Shown piece by piece: positions 25,068 through 33,956 of a stretch of DNA of 64,000 nt. How positions within the stretch are numbered: position 1 is the stretch's first letter; every line of letters begins with the position of its first letter. The DNA lies in contig NZ_UWOT01000001.1 of the NCBI RefSeq assembly GCF_900604535.1, forward strand, positions 310,001 to 374,000. The letters are read 5' to 3'. Under the pieces are notes generated by a model. The model had not been told where the DNA came from. It did not search any database and worked only from the letters and a program-made list of their open reading frames with translations. Made by a program: the position numbers and the translations under genes. Source of the stretch: Romboutsia_E sp900604535 (GTDB lineage Bacteria; Bacillota; Clostridia; Peptostreptococcales; Peptostreptococcaceae).

Positions 25068-26057
25068 CTATTTATTTGGAACTATTATTTTTCCATTTAC
25101 TATTTCTTCTATTTTTCCATTTACATAGTTTAATGTTTCTTCAGATAAGTTATCAGTAGTTGGAGCTAATCCTATACTGTTATCTTCTAATCCATATCTT
25201 AAAGTTGTTCCACCTGTAAATTTACCTTCAGCTAATAATTTAACTGCATTGTAAACACCTTCATTAACTTTCTTCATTGCTGAAGTTAGTATGTTTTCTG
25301 GAGCTAAACTACTTTGGTCTCTATCAACACCTATTGCAAATAAATTTTGCTCTTTAGCTGCTTCTATTGCACCAACACCAGTATCACCTGCTGCAGAGAA
25401 TATTATATCTATTCCATTAGAATACATTTGTTGAGCTATTGATTTTCCTTTAGCTTGATCTGAATAAGTATTTGCATATTGAACTTTAACTTCACAATCT
25501 GGGTTAGCTTCAGCTACTCCAGCCTTGTATCCAGCTTCAAACCTCTCTATAACTACATTATCCATTCCACCAATAAATCCAACTTTATTAGTTTTAGTTT
25601 CCTTACCTGCTACTAAACCAACAACATATCCTGCTTGTTCTTCTGCAAATGATATACAAGCAACATTATCAGGAGTCTCATCACCATAATCAACATCAAC
25701 TATAGCAAACTTTTGCTCTGGATAATCTTTAGCTGCTTTTAATACTGCATCTTGTAATGGGAAACCTGTTGCTAATATTAAATCAGCACCATCATCAACA
25801 GCTGTTTCTAAATTAGCTGCATATTCAGCTTCTTGCTTTGATTCTATATAACTTACTTCTATATTATCGAAATCTTTTTTTATTTGTTGTAAACCTTCCC
25901 AAGATGATTGGTTAAAACTTTGGTCATTTACTCCACCAACACTTGTTACCATGATTACTTTTATTTTATCATCATTACTTTCATTTGAGCTTGAGCAACC
26001 TACTAAAGCTAACATAGCTAGCATTAAAGTTGTACATAAGCATAATATTTTCTTCAC
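25068..26057 (-). CDS. BMP-family basic membrane lipoprotein (nucleoside-type substrate-binding protein)
   Basis: 329 residues. A lipoprotein signal peptide ends in the lipobox LALVGC (Cys about residue 21), then comes a Ser/Asn-rich linker and a Bmp/Med periplasmic-binding domain with VTSVGGVNDQSFNQSSWEGL near its start and NKVGFIGGMDNVVIERFEAGY in the middle. Family members bind purine nucleosides or riboflavin-type ligands for ABC importers. No permease or ATPase genes are adjacent, so it serves a distant transporter or a sensing role. The start is a GTG after AGGAGG. It is divergent from a Crp-family regulator with a perfect palindrome between them. Confidence 0.88.
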   Translation of the reverse strand: MKKILCLCTTLMLAMLALVGCSSSNESNDDKIKVIMVTSVGGVNDQSFNQSSWEGLQQIKKDFDNIEVSYIESKQEAEYAANLETAVDDGADLILATGFPLQDAVLKAAKDYPEQKFAIVDVDYGDETPDNVACISFAEEQAGYVVGLVAGKETKTNKVGFIGGMDNVVIERFEAGYKAGVAEANPDCEVKVQYANTYSDQAKGKSIAQQMYSNGIDIIFSAAGDTGVGAIEAAKEQNLFAIGVDRDQSSLAPENILTSAMKKVNEGVYNAVKLLAEGKFTGGTTLRYGLEDNSIGLAPTTDNLSEETLNYVNGKIEEIVNGKIIVPNK

Positions 26058-26128
26058 GTACTATTCCTCCTAGTAAATACTATTTACATTTATCTCGCTT
26101 TGTTATAATATCAGATAGTGACAGCGAC

Positions 26129-26152
26129 ATAATATGACATTTGTCATATTAT
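26129..26152. promoter_or_regulatory. Perfect 24-base palindrome, likely Crp/Fnr-type operator
   Basis: ATAATATGACA-TT-TGTCATATTAT has 11-base perfect arms and lies between the divergent BMP lipoprotein and Crp-family regulator genes. The TGACA/TGTCA half-sites resemble Crp/Fnr boxes. It is 28 bases before the regulator start, so autoregulation and control of the lipoprotein gene are likely. Confidence 0.7.
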
Positions 26153-26179
26153 CGAATATTTTTTTAGGAGAATTAAAAA

Positions 26180-26863
26180 ATGTTTAAAATAGATAATGAA
26201 TCTAAATTAAATTACTATATAAATAAATGCAATATAAATGAGATGTTCAATACAGATATGACTAAGTACATGGAATTATATCACTTTAAAAAAGGAGAAC
26301 ATATTTGTTCGTCAGGTGAAGAGTTAAATCACCTATATTTCTTTTTAAAAGGAAGAGCAAAAGTTTATATAAGCGCACCAAACGGAAAATCCTTACTAAT
26401 TAGATTCTACTCACCAATACAAATAATAGGTGATACAGAAATACTAAACAACACAACAATAGACTGCAACATACAAGCAATAAAAGACTGCCTATGCTTA
26501 GCGATACCAAGGGAAATAATAGAAAAAGTAGCTTTAAACGATGCAAAATTTTTATCATATACATGTAGACAGCTAGCGTTCAAACTATCAAGTGCGTCAC
26601 TATCAAGTTCAATAAACATGCTATATCCACTAGAAAACAGACTAGCAAGTTACATCCTAGCAACATACTCAACAGAAGAAGGATATGACAACAGTTCTGA
26701 TACCCTAACCCAAATATCAGAACAACTAGGCACAAGCTACAGACACCTACTGAGAGTACTAGATAAATTCTGCAGTGAAAAAATAATAAAAAAAGACGGA
26801 AAAGACATAACAATCCTAAACATAAAAAAACTAGAAAAACTAGCAGGAGATTTATATCAGTAA
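26180..26863 (+). CDS. Crp/Fnr-family transcriptional regulator
   Basis: 227 residues. The cyclic-nucleotide-binding-like beta-roll covers about residues 25-140 (HFKKGEHICSSGEELNHLYFFLKGRAKVYISAPNG region). The C-terminal helix-turn-helix covers about 170-215 (TLTQISEQLGTSYRHLLRVLDKF). The layout resembles YeiL-type regulators, but the cysteines for an Fe-S cluster are not clearly placed. The effector is unknown. From about 26400 the codons switch to a more A- and C-rich bias (for example ATA, CTA, ACA) than in neighbouring genes, which may reflect a different history. AGGAG precedes the ATG. Confidence 0.85.
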   Translation: MFKIDNESKLNYYINKCNINEMFNTDMTKYMELYHFKKGEHICSSGEELNHLYFFLKGRAKVYISAPNGKSLLIRFYSPIQIIGDTEILNNTTIDCNIQAIKDCLCLAIPREIIEKVALNDAKFLSYTCRQLAFKLSSASLSSSINMLYPLENRLASYILATYSTEEGYDNSSDTLTQISEQLGTSYRHLLRVLDKFCSEKIIKKDGKDITILNIKKLEKLAGDLYQ

Positions 26864-26886
26864 TATATTCGCAAACATTAGGCAAA

Positions 26887-26964
26887 GGGAGCAAAATCAA
26901 AAAAATCCTAGACTTTCGCAGCATTTTTCCAGCTGCTAGTCTAGGATTTTTTGATTTTGCCCCC
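26887..26964. repeat. Intergenic hairpin element, copy B
   Basis: A near-perfect stem of about 28 bp (GGGAGCAAAATCAAAAAAAT arm) is capped by GCAGCATTTTTCCAGCTGC. It lies between the convergent Crp-family and ptsI genes. The apex matches copies A, C, D and E while the stem is unrelated in sequence. Confidence 0.85.
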
Positions 26965-26982
26965 GGCCGTTGAGGGAATCTA

Positions 26983-28695
26983 TTACATATTAAAAGTTTT
27001 CTCTACGTGAGCTTTTATTTCTTCAGCTTTACCCATAGATAATACTTCATCAGCAAACTTCTTCATATCTTCATAATTTACAGAAGTTATAAACTTTCTA
27101 GCTGGAAGTATAGATATTGGTGACATAGAGAATTCATCAAGACCAAATCCAAGAAGTATTGGTATCATTCTTTGATCTCCTGCAGATTCTCCACACATTC
27201 CTACCCATTTTCCTTCTTTATGAGCATTATCTATAACTGTTTTTATAAGTCTAAGTACAGCTGGGTTAAATTGGTTGTAAAGATAACTTATCTTTTGATT
27301 CATTCTATCAACTGCACAAGTATATTGTATTAAATCGTTAGTTCCTATTGAGAAGAAATCAACGTGTTTTGCTAATATATCAGATATAACAGCAGCAGAT
27401 GGTATTTCTATCATCATACCTACTTCTACATTATCAGCAAAAGCTATTCCTTCAGCTTTTAATTCACCTTTAACTTCTTCAACTACTTCTTTAGCAGCTA
27501 AAAGTTCTTCTAAAGATGATATCATTGGGAACATTATTCTTAATGTACCATGTACACTAGCTCTATATAAAGCTCTTAATTGAGTTTTGAATATATCTTT
27601 TCTATCTAAACATATTCTTATAGCTCTGTATCCTAAGAATGGATTCATTTCTTCTTCCATTTCAAAGTATGGTAATTCTTTATCCCCACCTATATCTAAT
27701 GTTCTTATTACTATAGGCTTATTATTCATTCCATCTAAAACTGCTTTATAAGCTTCGTATTGCTCTTCTTCAGTTGGGAATGCATCTTCTTTATCCATAT
27801 ATAAGAACTCTGTTCTATAAAGACCAACACCTTCAGCATCATTCTTTATAAGACCTTCAACATCCTTTGGACTTCCTATATTTCCAGCTAACTCTACATG
27901 TCTACCATCTAAAGTTACTGAAGATTTCCCTTTTAATAATTCTAATGATTTTCTATATTCTTCAAACTCATTTTTTAATTGAGTATATTTAGCTATAGTT
28001 TCTTCGTCAGGATTTAATATTACTTCCCCTGTATCTCCATTAAATACTATAAAGTCTCCATCTTTAGCTTTAGTAGTCATATCTGTAAGACCTACTACTG
28101 CAGCTATTTCTAAAGTTCTTGCCATTATTGCAGTATGAGAAGTTCTTCCACCTATATCAGTTAAGAATCCTAACACCTTAGATTTATTCATAGTAGCTGT
28201 ATCTGATGGTGTTAAGTCATGAGCAACTAAAATAACTTCTTCTTCTAAAGCTGCTAAATCAACTATTTTAGCCCCTACTAAATGTCTTATTATTCTATTA
28301 GTAACGTCTTTTATATCTGCTGCTCTTTCTCTCATATATTCATTATCCATAGATTCGAACATACCTACGAACATATCTCTTATTTCTTTTAATGCAAAAT
28401 CAGCATTAACTAACTCATCTTGTATCTTAGCTTTAGCAGTATCTATTAATTCTGGATCTTCTAAAACTAATAAATGAGATTCGAATATTTGAGCTTCATG
28501 TTCTCCAAGTTCAACTAAAGCCTTTTCCTTAACCTTAGTTAACTCTTCTTTTGATATTTCAACAGCTTTATCAAGCTTAGCAACTTCTTCATCAACATTA
28601 GTAATAGACTTTTTTTCTATTTCTAACTCACTGTGTTCTACAACTAATACTTTTCCTATAGCAATCCCTGGAGACGCCCCTGTTCCTCTAAACAT
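26983..28695 (-). CDS. ptsI: PTS enzyme I (phosphoenolpyruvate-protein phosphotransferase)
   Basis: 570 residues. It contains the N-terminal HPr-binding domain, the phosphohistidine motif GGRTSHTAIMARTLEIAAVVG (His near residue 188), and the C-terminal PEP-binding barrel with GVGLYRTEFLYMD, IRTLDIGGDKELPYF and the catalytic Cys region VGMCGESAGD. It takes phosphate from PEP and passes it to HPr for sugar uptake. The frame opens at 28758, but ATG 28695 follows TAGGAGG and starts with the canonical FRGTGASPGIAIGK. It is downstream of ptsH, separated by about 240 bases containing hairpin copy C rather than being directly coupled. Confidence 0.97.
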   Translation of the reverse strand: MFRGTGASPGIAIGKVLVVEHSELEIEKKSITNVDEEVAKLDKAVEISKEELTKVKEKALVELGEHEAQIFESHLLVLEDPELIDTAKAKIQDELVNADFALKEIRDMFVGMFESMDNEYMRERAADIKDVTNRIIRHLVGAKIVDLAALEEEVILVAHDLTPSDTATMNKSKVLGFLTDIGGRTSHTAIMARTLEIAAVVGLTDMTTKAKDGDFIVFNGDTGEVILNPDEETIAKYTQLKNEFEEYRKSLELLKGKSSVTLDGRHVELAGNIGSPKDVEGLIKNDAEGVGLYRTEFLYMDKEDAFPTEEEQYEAYKAVLDGMNNKPIVIRTLDIGGDKELPYFEMEEEMNPFLGYRAIRICLDRKDIFKTQLRALYRASVHGTLRIMFPMISSLEELLAAKEVVEEVKGELKAEGIAFADNVEVGMMIEIPSAAVISDILAKHVDFFSIGTNDLIQYTCAVDRMNQKISYLYNQFNPAVLRLIKTVIDNAHKEGKWVGMCGESAGDQRMIPILLGFGLDEFSMSPISILPARKFITSVNYEDMKKFADEVLSMGKAEEIKAHVEKTFNM

Positions 28696-28821
28696 AGTAA
28701 TATTCCTCCTAAAAAATAACCTGTTGTTATATATAAATTCCTTTTCGTTATTCCTCACTATAAATACAAAAGTAATAACTTAATCTATTAAAATTATCAG
28801 AGCTATAAATTTACTAGCAAA

Positions 28822-28893
28822 GGGTGAACATATAAAATATCGTACATTCGCAGCATCTTTTCAGCTGCATGTGCGATATTTTATATGTCACCC
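28822..28893. repeat. Intergenic hairpin element, copy C
   Basis: The stem GGGTGAACATATAAAATATC / GATATTTTATATGTCACCC, with one bulge, is capped by GCAGCATCTTTTCAGCTGC. It lies between ptsH and ptsI on their transcript path. It is the cleanest copy of the shared apex and could work as a terminator or attenuator between the two genes. Confidence 0.85.
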
Positions 28894-28938
28894 ACTTGTC
28901 AATAAGCATATAACTCTCTAATTTTAAGAGACTAATTA

Positions 28939-29199
28939 TTACTCTCCAAATCCACCTTCTATTAATTCAACTAAAGTATTAACAGCAGCTTCTTCATCTT
29001 CACCTTTAGCAGATATTGTTAATTCATCACCTTTACCTAATCCTAAGCTCATTATTCCCATTATAGATTTAGCATTTACAGTTTTTCCTTTAGCTATAAC
29101 TTCTACTGTAGCTTTGAATTCAGCAGCTTTCTTAACAAACATTCCTGCTGGTCTAGCATGTAACCCACTTGCATTTTTTATACTTACTATCTTTTCCAT
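28939..29199 (-). CDS. ptsH: PTS phosphocarrier protein HPr
   Basis: 86 residues. The phosphoacceptor histidine is in ASGLHARPAGMF (His14, equivalent to His15 of the family). The regulatory serine is in VNAKSIMGIMSL (Ser45, equivalent to Ser46), the HPr kinase target in Firmicutes. The ATG at 29199 is chosen over 29214 because GGAGG lies 8-12 bases upstream and the protein then matches family length. ptsI follows after hairpin copy C. Confidence 0.97.
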   Translation of the reverse strand: MEKIVSIKNASGLHARPAGMFVKKAAEFKATVEVIAKGKTVNAKSIMGIMSLGLGKGDELTISAKGEDEEAAVNTLVELIEGGFGE

Positions 29200-29260
29200 C
29201 TTTTGAACCTCCAAAATATTTATAATTAAAGTATTTATTTACTTTATTAGCTTTATATAA

Positions 29261-30478
29261 TTATCCTTGGCTTTTAAAGTCACCTATAATTTGATAGGTT
29301 ACAACCTTAGGTAATTTACTTTTTGATACAGGTATAATCGCTTTATTTTCGTTAATTTCTTCACTATTACTATTAGATTTATAGTTTTTATGAACTGTAC
29401 CTAATAATTTGGAAAAATCATACAGGTTTACACGATTAATACCGTTTTCTTGAAGCTTTTGCTCATACACTGAATAAAATAATTGCTTATATGAAAATTC
29501 TTTGGGAAGATTTAATACTTCACCTATTTTTGGTATAACATTTTCAAATAATGTTCTACGAGATGCTTCTCTTTTTATTCCAAGTGTTTTACACAAATCT
29601 TCTATAGTTTCTTTTTTTAAGTTTTTAAATTTTTCGAAACAATAGTCTTCATCATATCTATAATCTAGATTGAAGTAATATTTAACTCCTTCATATCTAT
29701 CATAAGCCTTCATAGTATCAAGATAACCTAAAAGTATATTTTTTTCAACTATTTCTTTATCTTTATTTAAAGATCCGCCTAAAGGTTCTGATGGAACTAT
29801 TATTTTTATGTTTATATCTTTATCATTAAACTTATTTAAGTTCATTTTGCCAAGAAAATCATCCACTAATCTAATAACAACTATATCATCATAGCCTCGA
29901 TCAACTAAAAGCTTTACTGGTATATTATCTGAGAACATCCCATCTAAATAAAGCTTGTCATCCATCTTTTCCAAATTAAATATTGGAAGACTTGAACTTG
30001 CAATTAAGTAGTCTACCAGTCTACCTTCTGGTATATCTTCAAGAAAAAGCTGATGAGGTTTAAACTTTTTATCCCAATGTACGGTAACGATACCAAGATC
30101 TTTATTAGAATTTCTAATAGCTTCCTCATTAATATTCTTTTCAAGCATTTCTCTTAAAGGTGTTATGTCTATACCTTGATTTTTTCTTGCTTTATTTATT
30201 AATTCTATTACAACATTAAAGTTTTTTGCAGTAAAATCCAAGTCTTTATATTTTTCATATGTTTCTTCATCTATATTCATAAAACTAGTATAATCATAAT
30301 TTCTCCAGATATCTTCCATTATTTCAATATCATTTTGAATTATAAATGCACCATTTAAAGCTCCTATAGATGTTCCTGATACGCCTTGGAATTCAACTCC
30401 AAGTTCTTTTAGGGCTTTATAAGCGCCTATTTGGTATGCACCTTTAGTGCCTCCACCTTCTAAAACTAAACCCTTCAT
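29261..30478 (-). CDS. Patatin-like phospholipase, long form
   Basis: 405 residues. The N-terminal patatin domain (about 1-205) has the oxyanion loop GLVLEGGGTKGAYQIGAYKA, the nucleophile elbow GVSGTSIGALNGA (Ser about residue 40) and the Asp dyad partner in LDGMFSDNIP. The remaining 200 residues are helical and of unknown role. No signal peptide, so cytoplasmic or membrane-peripheral lipase activity is likely. GGTGG precedes the ATG. It lies between ptsH and a small unknown gene, on the same strand. Confidence 0.88.
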   Translation of the reverse strand: MKGLVLEGGGTKGAYQIGAYKALKELGVEFQGVSGTSIGALNGAFIIQNDIEIMEDIWRNYDYTSFMNIDEETYEKYKDLDFTAKNFNVVIELINKARKNQGIDITPLREMLEKNINEEAIRNSNKDLGIVTVHWDKKFKPHQLFLEDIPEGRLVDYLIASSSLPIFNLEKMDDKLYLDGMFSDNIPVKLLVDRGYDDIVVIRLVDDFLGKMNLNKFNDKDINIKIIVPSEPLGGSLNKDKEIVEKNILLGYLDTMKAYDRYEGVKYYFNLDYRYDEDYCFEKFKNLKKETIEDLCKTLGIKREASRRTLFENVIPKIGEVLNLPKEFSYKQLFYSVYEQKLQENGINRVNLYDFSKLLGTVHKNYKSNSNSEEINENKAIIPVSKSKLPKVVTYQIIGDFKSQG

Positions 30479-30611
30479 ATTACCACCTATATCTATTTTT
30501 AGAAAGATATATACTTTTCTAAAAATTTAATTATATTTTACCATAAACTTTATTCAAAAGTACATATCTTTCATAATTTTTATATATTATTTGAAATTTT
30601 ACATAATAAAT

Positions 30612-30956
30612 TTATTTAATTAAACTTTCATCAGGAATAACCTTTACAGACTTAAAAAACAATTTTTTCTCCATAGGTTTAAGATTTAAAGTTCTTGTAA
30701 ACTGATTATCTTCATCAATTATATAAATTTTTCTATAACCTGATTTTAAAAATGTCATACAAGTAGTTCTTATATCGCTATTATCTTCACATTTAAATAC
30801 ACCTGGTTTAACTACCAAGTTATATTGTGAAAAATTCATTCCTCTACTCATACTTTTATATTTATTTAAAAATTCTCTAGCATCTTTCTTTGTTATATAC
30901 CCACTAACATCCACATATACTCTTTTTTCGCCTTCTGACACCCTAGATATAATCAT
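30612..30956 (-). CDS. Small conserved hypothetical protein, STAS-like pattern
   Basis: 114 residues, soluble. Alternating short strands and helices (RVYVDVSGYITKKDAREFLN, then YNLVVKPGVFKC) loosely resemble a STAS fold, but I do not recognise the family with confidence. AAGGGGG lies before the ATG. It sits between the long patatin and the CamA-type methyltransferase on the same strand. Confidence 0.6.
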   Translation of the reverse strand: MIISRVSEGEKRVYVDVSGYITKKDAREFLNKYKSMSRGMNFSQYNLVVKPGVFKCEDNSDIRTTCMTFLKSGYRKIYIIDEDNQFTRTLNLKPMEKKLFFKSVKVIPDESLIK

Positions 30957-31025
30957 TTTTTTGCCCCCTTAAATTAAGATATTCTTTAGATTATATGAAA
31001 CGAGCTATGTATTAGTGAATATACT

Positions 31026-32792
31026 CTATAATTTCAAAGAACTTTTTATTAAATCATTTATTTCATATTCTAGTTTACAAATTTCTTCATGATAAAATTC
31101 ATATTCTTCATATAAATTTTTATTATACAAAATTTTCAATATTTGTTTGCATTTACTTTCTATTTCTTCATAATTATCATCCTTAAATATTTTAATTTCC
31201 ATAACTTTATTAGGATAATAATCGTAAATTTCTTTTCCCATATTTTTAGCATTTATTTTAAAATATCTATCATATATATTAGAATTTAGTATAGCAACTA
31301 AATACTCATTAGAAAATTCATTTATATACTCATCTTTTATATAAAAAGAATATACATCTGCACTACAATATGAATTACTATAATCTATAGCAAATCTATT
31401 GCATTTAGATTTATATGGATACATTATTTTTATTCTTTCAAATAATGATTTTTCCCTTCCCCATTGTAACTCATACCACTTTCTTACATTCCTTTTACAT
31501 TCACGTCTATTTTCTAATTTTGACTTATATGGCATTATAAATTTATCTATTACTTCTTTATAATTATCCTGATTATCTATATCATTAGAGTATATTAAAT
31601 TATAATTACTTTTTTCTATTACATATTTTTTAATATTTTTATTTTTTACCCATACTTTTAAAATATTATCTGGAACATCTTTTTTATTGTTACCATCTAT
31701 AATAAATGCTTTATCACAACCTGTAATAACACCTTGAAAACTATTTACAATATCTCCTAAAGAATATTCACATATTGATTCTATATTATTGTAAAACTCT
31801 CTGTCTTTACTATTCGTTATAATCCAATTTTTATCTAGTAATTTTTGATTTAAGCTAAATTTATCAAATTCAAAACTATTTAATAAACTATTTAAATCTT
31901 CTAATTCATTAATTTTTATATCTTCATTTTTTGCCTTATAAACATCTATGTAATTATTTGAGTTTAAAATTTTACTCATTGTAATTATACAACTTGCAAT
32001 ACCTACATTTTTAAAAACTTTAGCTCCTAAAAAGTCCACTATCTCTTTAATAGAGGCATTGTTTTTAATAAAAAGTCTTAAAGAATTACCTGATGGACTT
32101 TCTAAAAAATATCTTGGTGTAATCATAGACATAACACCATTATCATTAAGTAAATCTATAGCTCTTTTATAAAAGCAAAAATATAAATCAGACTTATCTT
32201 TATAAACTTGATTAAATTCTTTTATAAGGTATTTTTTATATTCTTTATCTAATGACTTATGACCTACATATGGTGGATTGCCAACTATATAGTCAAACTT
32301 AAATTCCCATTCTTTTTTTAACCCATCATCATTATAAATATTGTAATTATAATCTTCATTAACTATATTATTAATATTTGTATCTTTATCACAAAGACTT
32401 TGTTTTAAAATTTTTATAGCATTACTATCTATATCAATTCCAAAAATACAATTTTCTACTATATGTTTATGGATATTCTCTAAACACCAATAATCACTTT
32501 TATACTTTTCTTTTAAGTCAAAAATATTTTCTTCAAGTAAATCATATAAAATATCATATGCTTGTAATAAAAAATTCCCACATCCGCAAGACATATCTAA
32601 CACTCTCGGACATGGGTTATTAACTATATCATGATTTTTTAGTGTTTTTTCCATAATATAATTTACTATAACTTTTGGAGTATAGTAAATCCCCTTAGAT
32701 TTTCTAAACTCTATTTCCAAGCTTTGTTCATAATTTTTTGAACTATAAAAATTATCTATCTCTATTTCCATTTCCCCTAAATTGTGCTTCAT
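31026..32792 (-). CDS. camA: CamA-type N6-adenine DNA methyltransferase
   Basis: 588 residues. SAM-binding motif I is LDMSCGCGNFL (about 65-75) and catalytic motif IV is NPPYVGH (about 171-177), both in a gamma-class N6-adenine methyltransferase core. A long target-recognition half follows. The sequence matches, from memory, the C. difficile CamA protein over its full length, including GIYYTPK near the N-terminus, the block SFQGVITGCDKAFI, LENRRECK, RKWYELQWGREK, and DYYPNKVMEI near the C-terminus. CamA methylates the last A of CAAAAA and affects sporulation in C. difficile. No restriction gene is adjacent, so it is an orphan methyltransferase. The frame opens at a TTG (32804), but the ATG at 32792 follows GGAGG. 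Confidence 0.85.
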   Translation of the reverse strand: MKHNLGEMEIEIDNFYSSKNYEQSLEIEFRKSKGIYYTPKVIVNYIMEKTLKNHDIVNNPCPRVLDMSCGCGNFLLQAYDILYDLLEENIFDLKEKYKSDYWCLENIHKHIVENCIFGIDIDSNAIKILKQSLCDKDTNINNIVNEDYNYNIYNDDGLKKEWEFKFDYIVGNPPYVGHKSLDKEYKKYLIKEFNQVYKDKSDLYFCFYKRAIDLLNDNGVMSMITPRYFLESPSGNSLRLFIKNNASIKEIVDFLGAKVFKNVGIASCIITMSKILNSNNYIDVYKAKNEDIKINELEDLNSLLNSFEFDKFSLNQKLLDKNWIITNSKDREFYNNIESICEYSLGDIVNSFQGVITGCDKAFIIDGNNKKDVPDNILKVWVKNKNIKKYVIEKSNYNLIYSNDIDNQDNYKEVIDKFIMPYKSKLENRRECKRNVRKWYELQWGREKSLFERIKIMYPYKSKCNRFAIDYSNSYCSADVYSFYIKDEYINEFSNEYLVAILNSNIYDRYFKINAKNMGKEIYDYYPNKVMEIKIFKDDNYEEIESKCKQILKILYNKNLYEEYEFYHEEICKLEYEINDLIKSSLKL

Positions 32793-32845
32793 ATTTTCCT
32801 CCAAAATATGATATTAACTTCTCCTTTATTTATTATAGCACAATA

Positions 32846-33757
32846 TTAACCTAGTCTATTCCACTTAGTACTCATCCACTTAATTGTTTCATCTATATTA
32901 TAGTCTTTACCTAAATTTTTCAAATAATCCAAGGACTCTACATCATCCATACCAATATCTTTATTCATTCTAGGATTTAATCTATGATAATTTTCATCTA
33001 AAAGCATACTTGAAAATAATTGACTAGTTTGACTATTACCTTCTAAGGTAACAGATATAATAGGAAAATAAGGCTCTTTACTTATAACCCAATCAATAGC
33101 ACCCCAACCTGTAGTATCATGTTTTATACTATTATAAAGATATCCAGTTCCTATAGATAAAAGTCTAATATTCTCAGGTTTTTTCCCTAACTTTTGGTCT
33201 AGGGCATAAACTATAGTCGCTAAACTAGGATCACTTGCAACAATACCTCCATCTATATGACAATCATAAGTAGGAAAAAATACAGGTGCAGCACTACTAC
33301 ACATAGCTACATCTATAACCCTAGCATTCTCAGTTGGAGAATCTGGTAAATTATTATAAAATATAGGCTTCCACTCACTAGTCTCATTCCCAATATATAA
33401 AGAAGGTATAACAACTAACTTCTTAAGATCTTTCAACTTTAACTTTTCAGGAAAAACTTTACGTAAAACATCTCTAAGATGTTTATTATCATACTTAGGT
33501 CTTAACATTTCAGAATAAGACTTATCAAATATATACTTAACATTCTCATCAGAATACATATTTCTAACTTCTCTAGGGCTTAATCCATAAGCCAACCCTA
33601 AAGCAATCAAACTTCCTGTAGATGTACCACCAATCATATCCGTCCTCTTTAAAGTATCAGGAAACTCCCTTTGAATTCTCTCAAACAAACTAATACTCAA
33701 AAGCCCTCTAAGACCACCACCATCAAAATTAACAATATTAAAAGTAGAATCACCCAT
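32846..33757 (-). CDS. Patatin-like phospholipase, short form
   Basis: 303 residues. The patatin domain has the glycine-rich oxyanion loop NFDGGGLRGLLSI, nucleophile elbow IGGTSTGSLIALGLA (Ser about residue 47) and the catalytic Asp in HIDGGIVASDP. The DGGGxRG loop and overall pattern resemble the cytosolic patatin group that includes CapV effectors of CBASS, but no cyclase or CD-NTase lies nearby. The ATG at 33757 is used instead of the GTG at 33766 because AGGAG is eight bases upstream of it. It lies directly upstream of the methyltransferase gene, 53 bases away. Confidence 0.85.
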   Translation of the reverse strand: MGDSTFNIVNFDGGGLRGLLSISLFERIQREFPDTLKRTDMIGGTSTGSLIALGLAYGLSPREVRNMYSDENVKYIFDKSYSEMLRPKYDNKHLRDVLRKVFPEKLKLKDLKKLVVIPSLYIGNETSEWKPIFYNNLPDSPTENARVIDVAMCSSAAPVFFPTYDCHIDGGIVASDPSLATIVYALDQKLGKKPENIRLLSIGTGYLYNSIKHDTTGWGAIDWVISKEPYFPIISVTLEGNSQTSQLFSSMLLDENYHRLNPRMNKDIGMDDVESLDYLKNLGKDYNIDETIKWMSTKWNRLG

Positions 33758-33860
33758 ACATCTCACTCCTAAAAAATATATGCTACTACTCTAATATATC
33801 TTTTTTAACACCAATTGTTCCCCCACCCCCAAAATAATTAATAACGTAGCAAAACAAAAA

Positions 33861-33940
33861 GGCAGAAGTTAAATATAAAATCCAAGCCATTAGCAGCATC
33901 CCTTAAGCTGCATGACTTGGATTTTATATTAACTTTTGCC
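33861..33940. repeat. Intergenic hairpin element, copy D
   Basis: The stem GGCAGAAGTTAAATATAAAA arm pairs with the complementary arm ending AACTTTTGCC, capped by GCAGCATCCCTTAAGCTGC. It follows the stop of the amidase gene and precedes the short patatin gene. Confidence 0.85.
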
Positions 33941-33956
33941 CGTTTTCGACCATTAA

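Noticed and set aside
31026..32792. Type IIG restriction-modification enzyme
   Set aside because: No nuclease motif (PD-ExK) at the N-terminus; the frame begins close to the methyltransferase core and matches CamA.
32846..33757. CBASS defence system based on the CapV-like patatin
   Set aside because: No CD-NTase, cap2/cap3 or other defence gene is adjacent; only the patatin pattern is shared.
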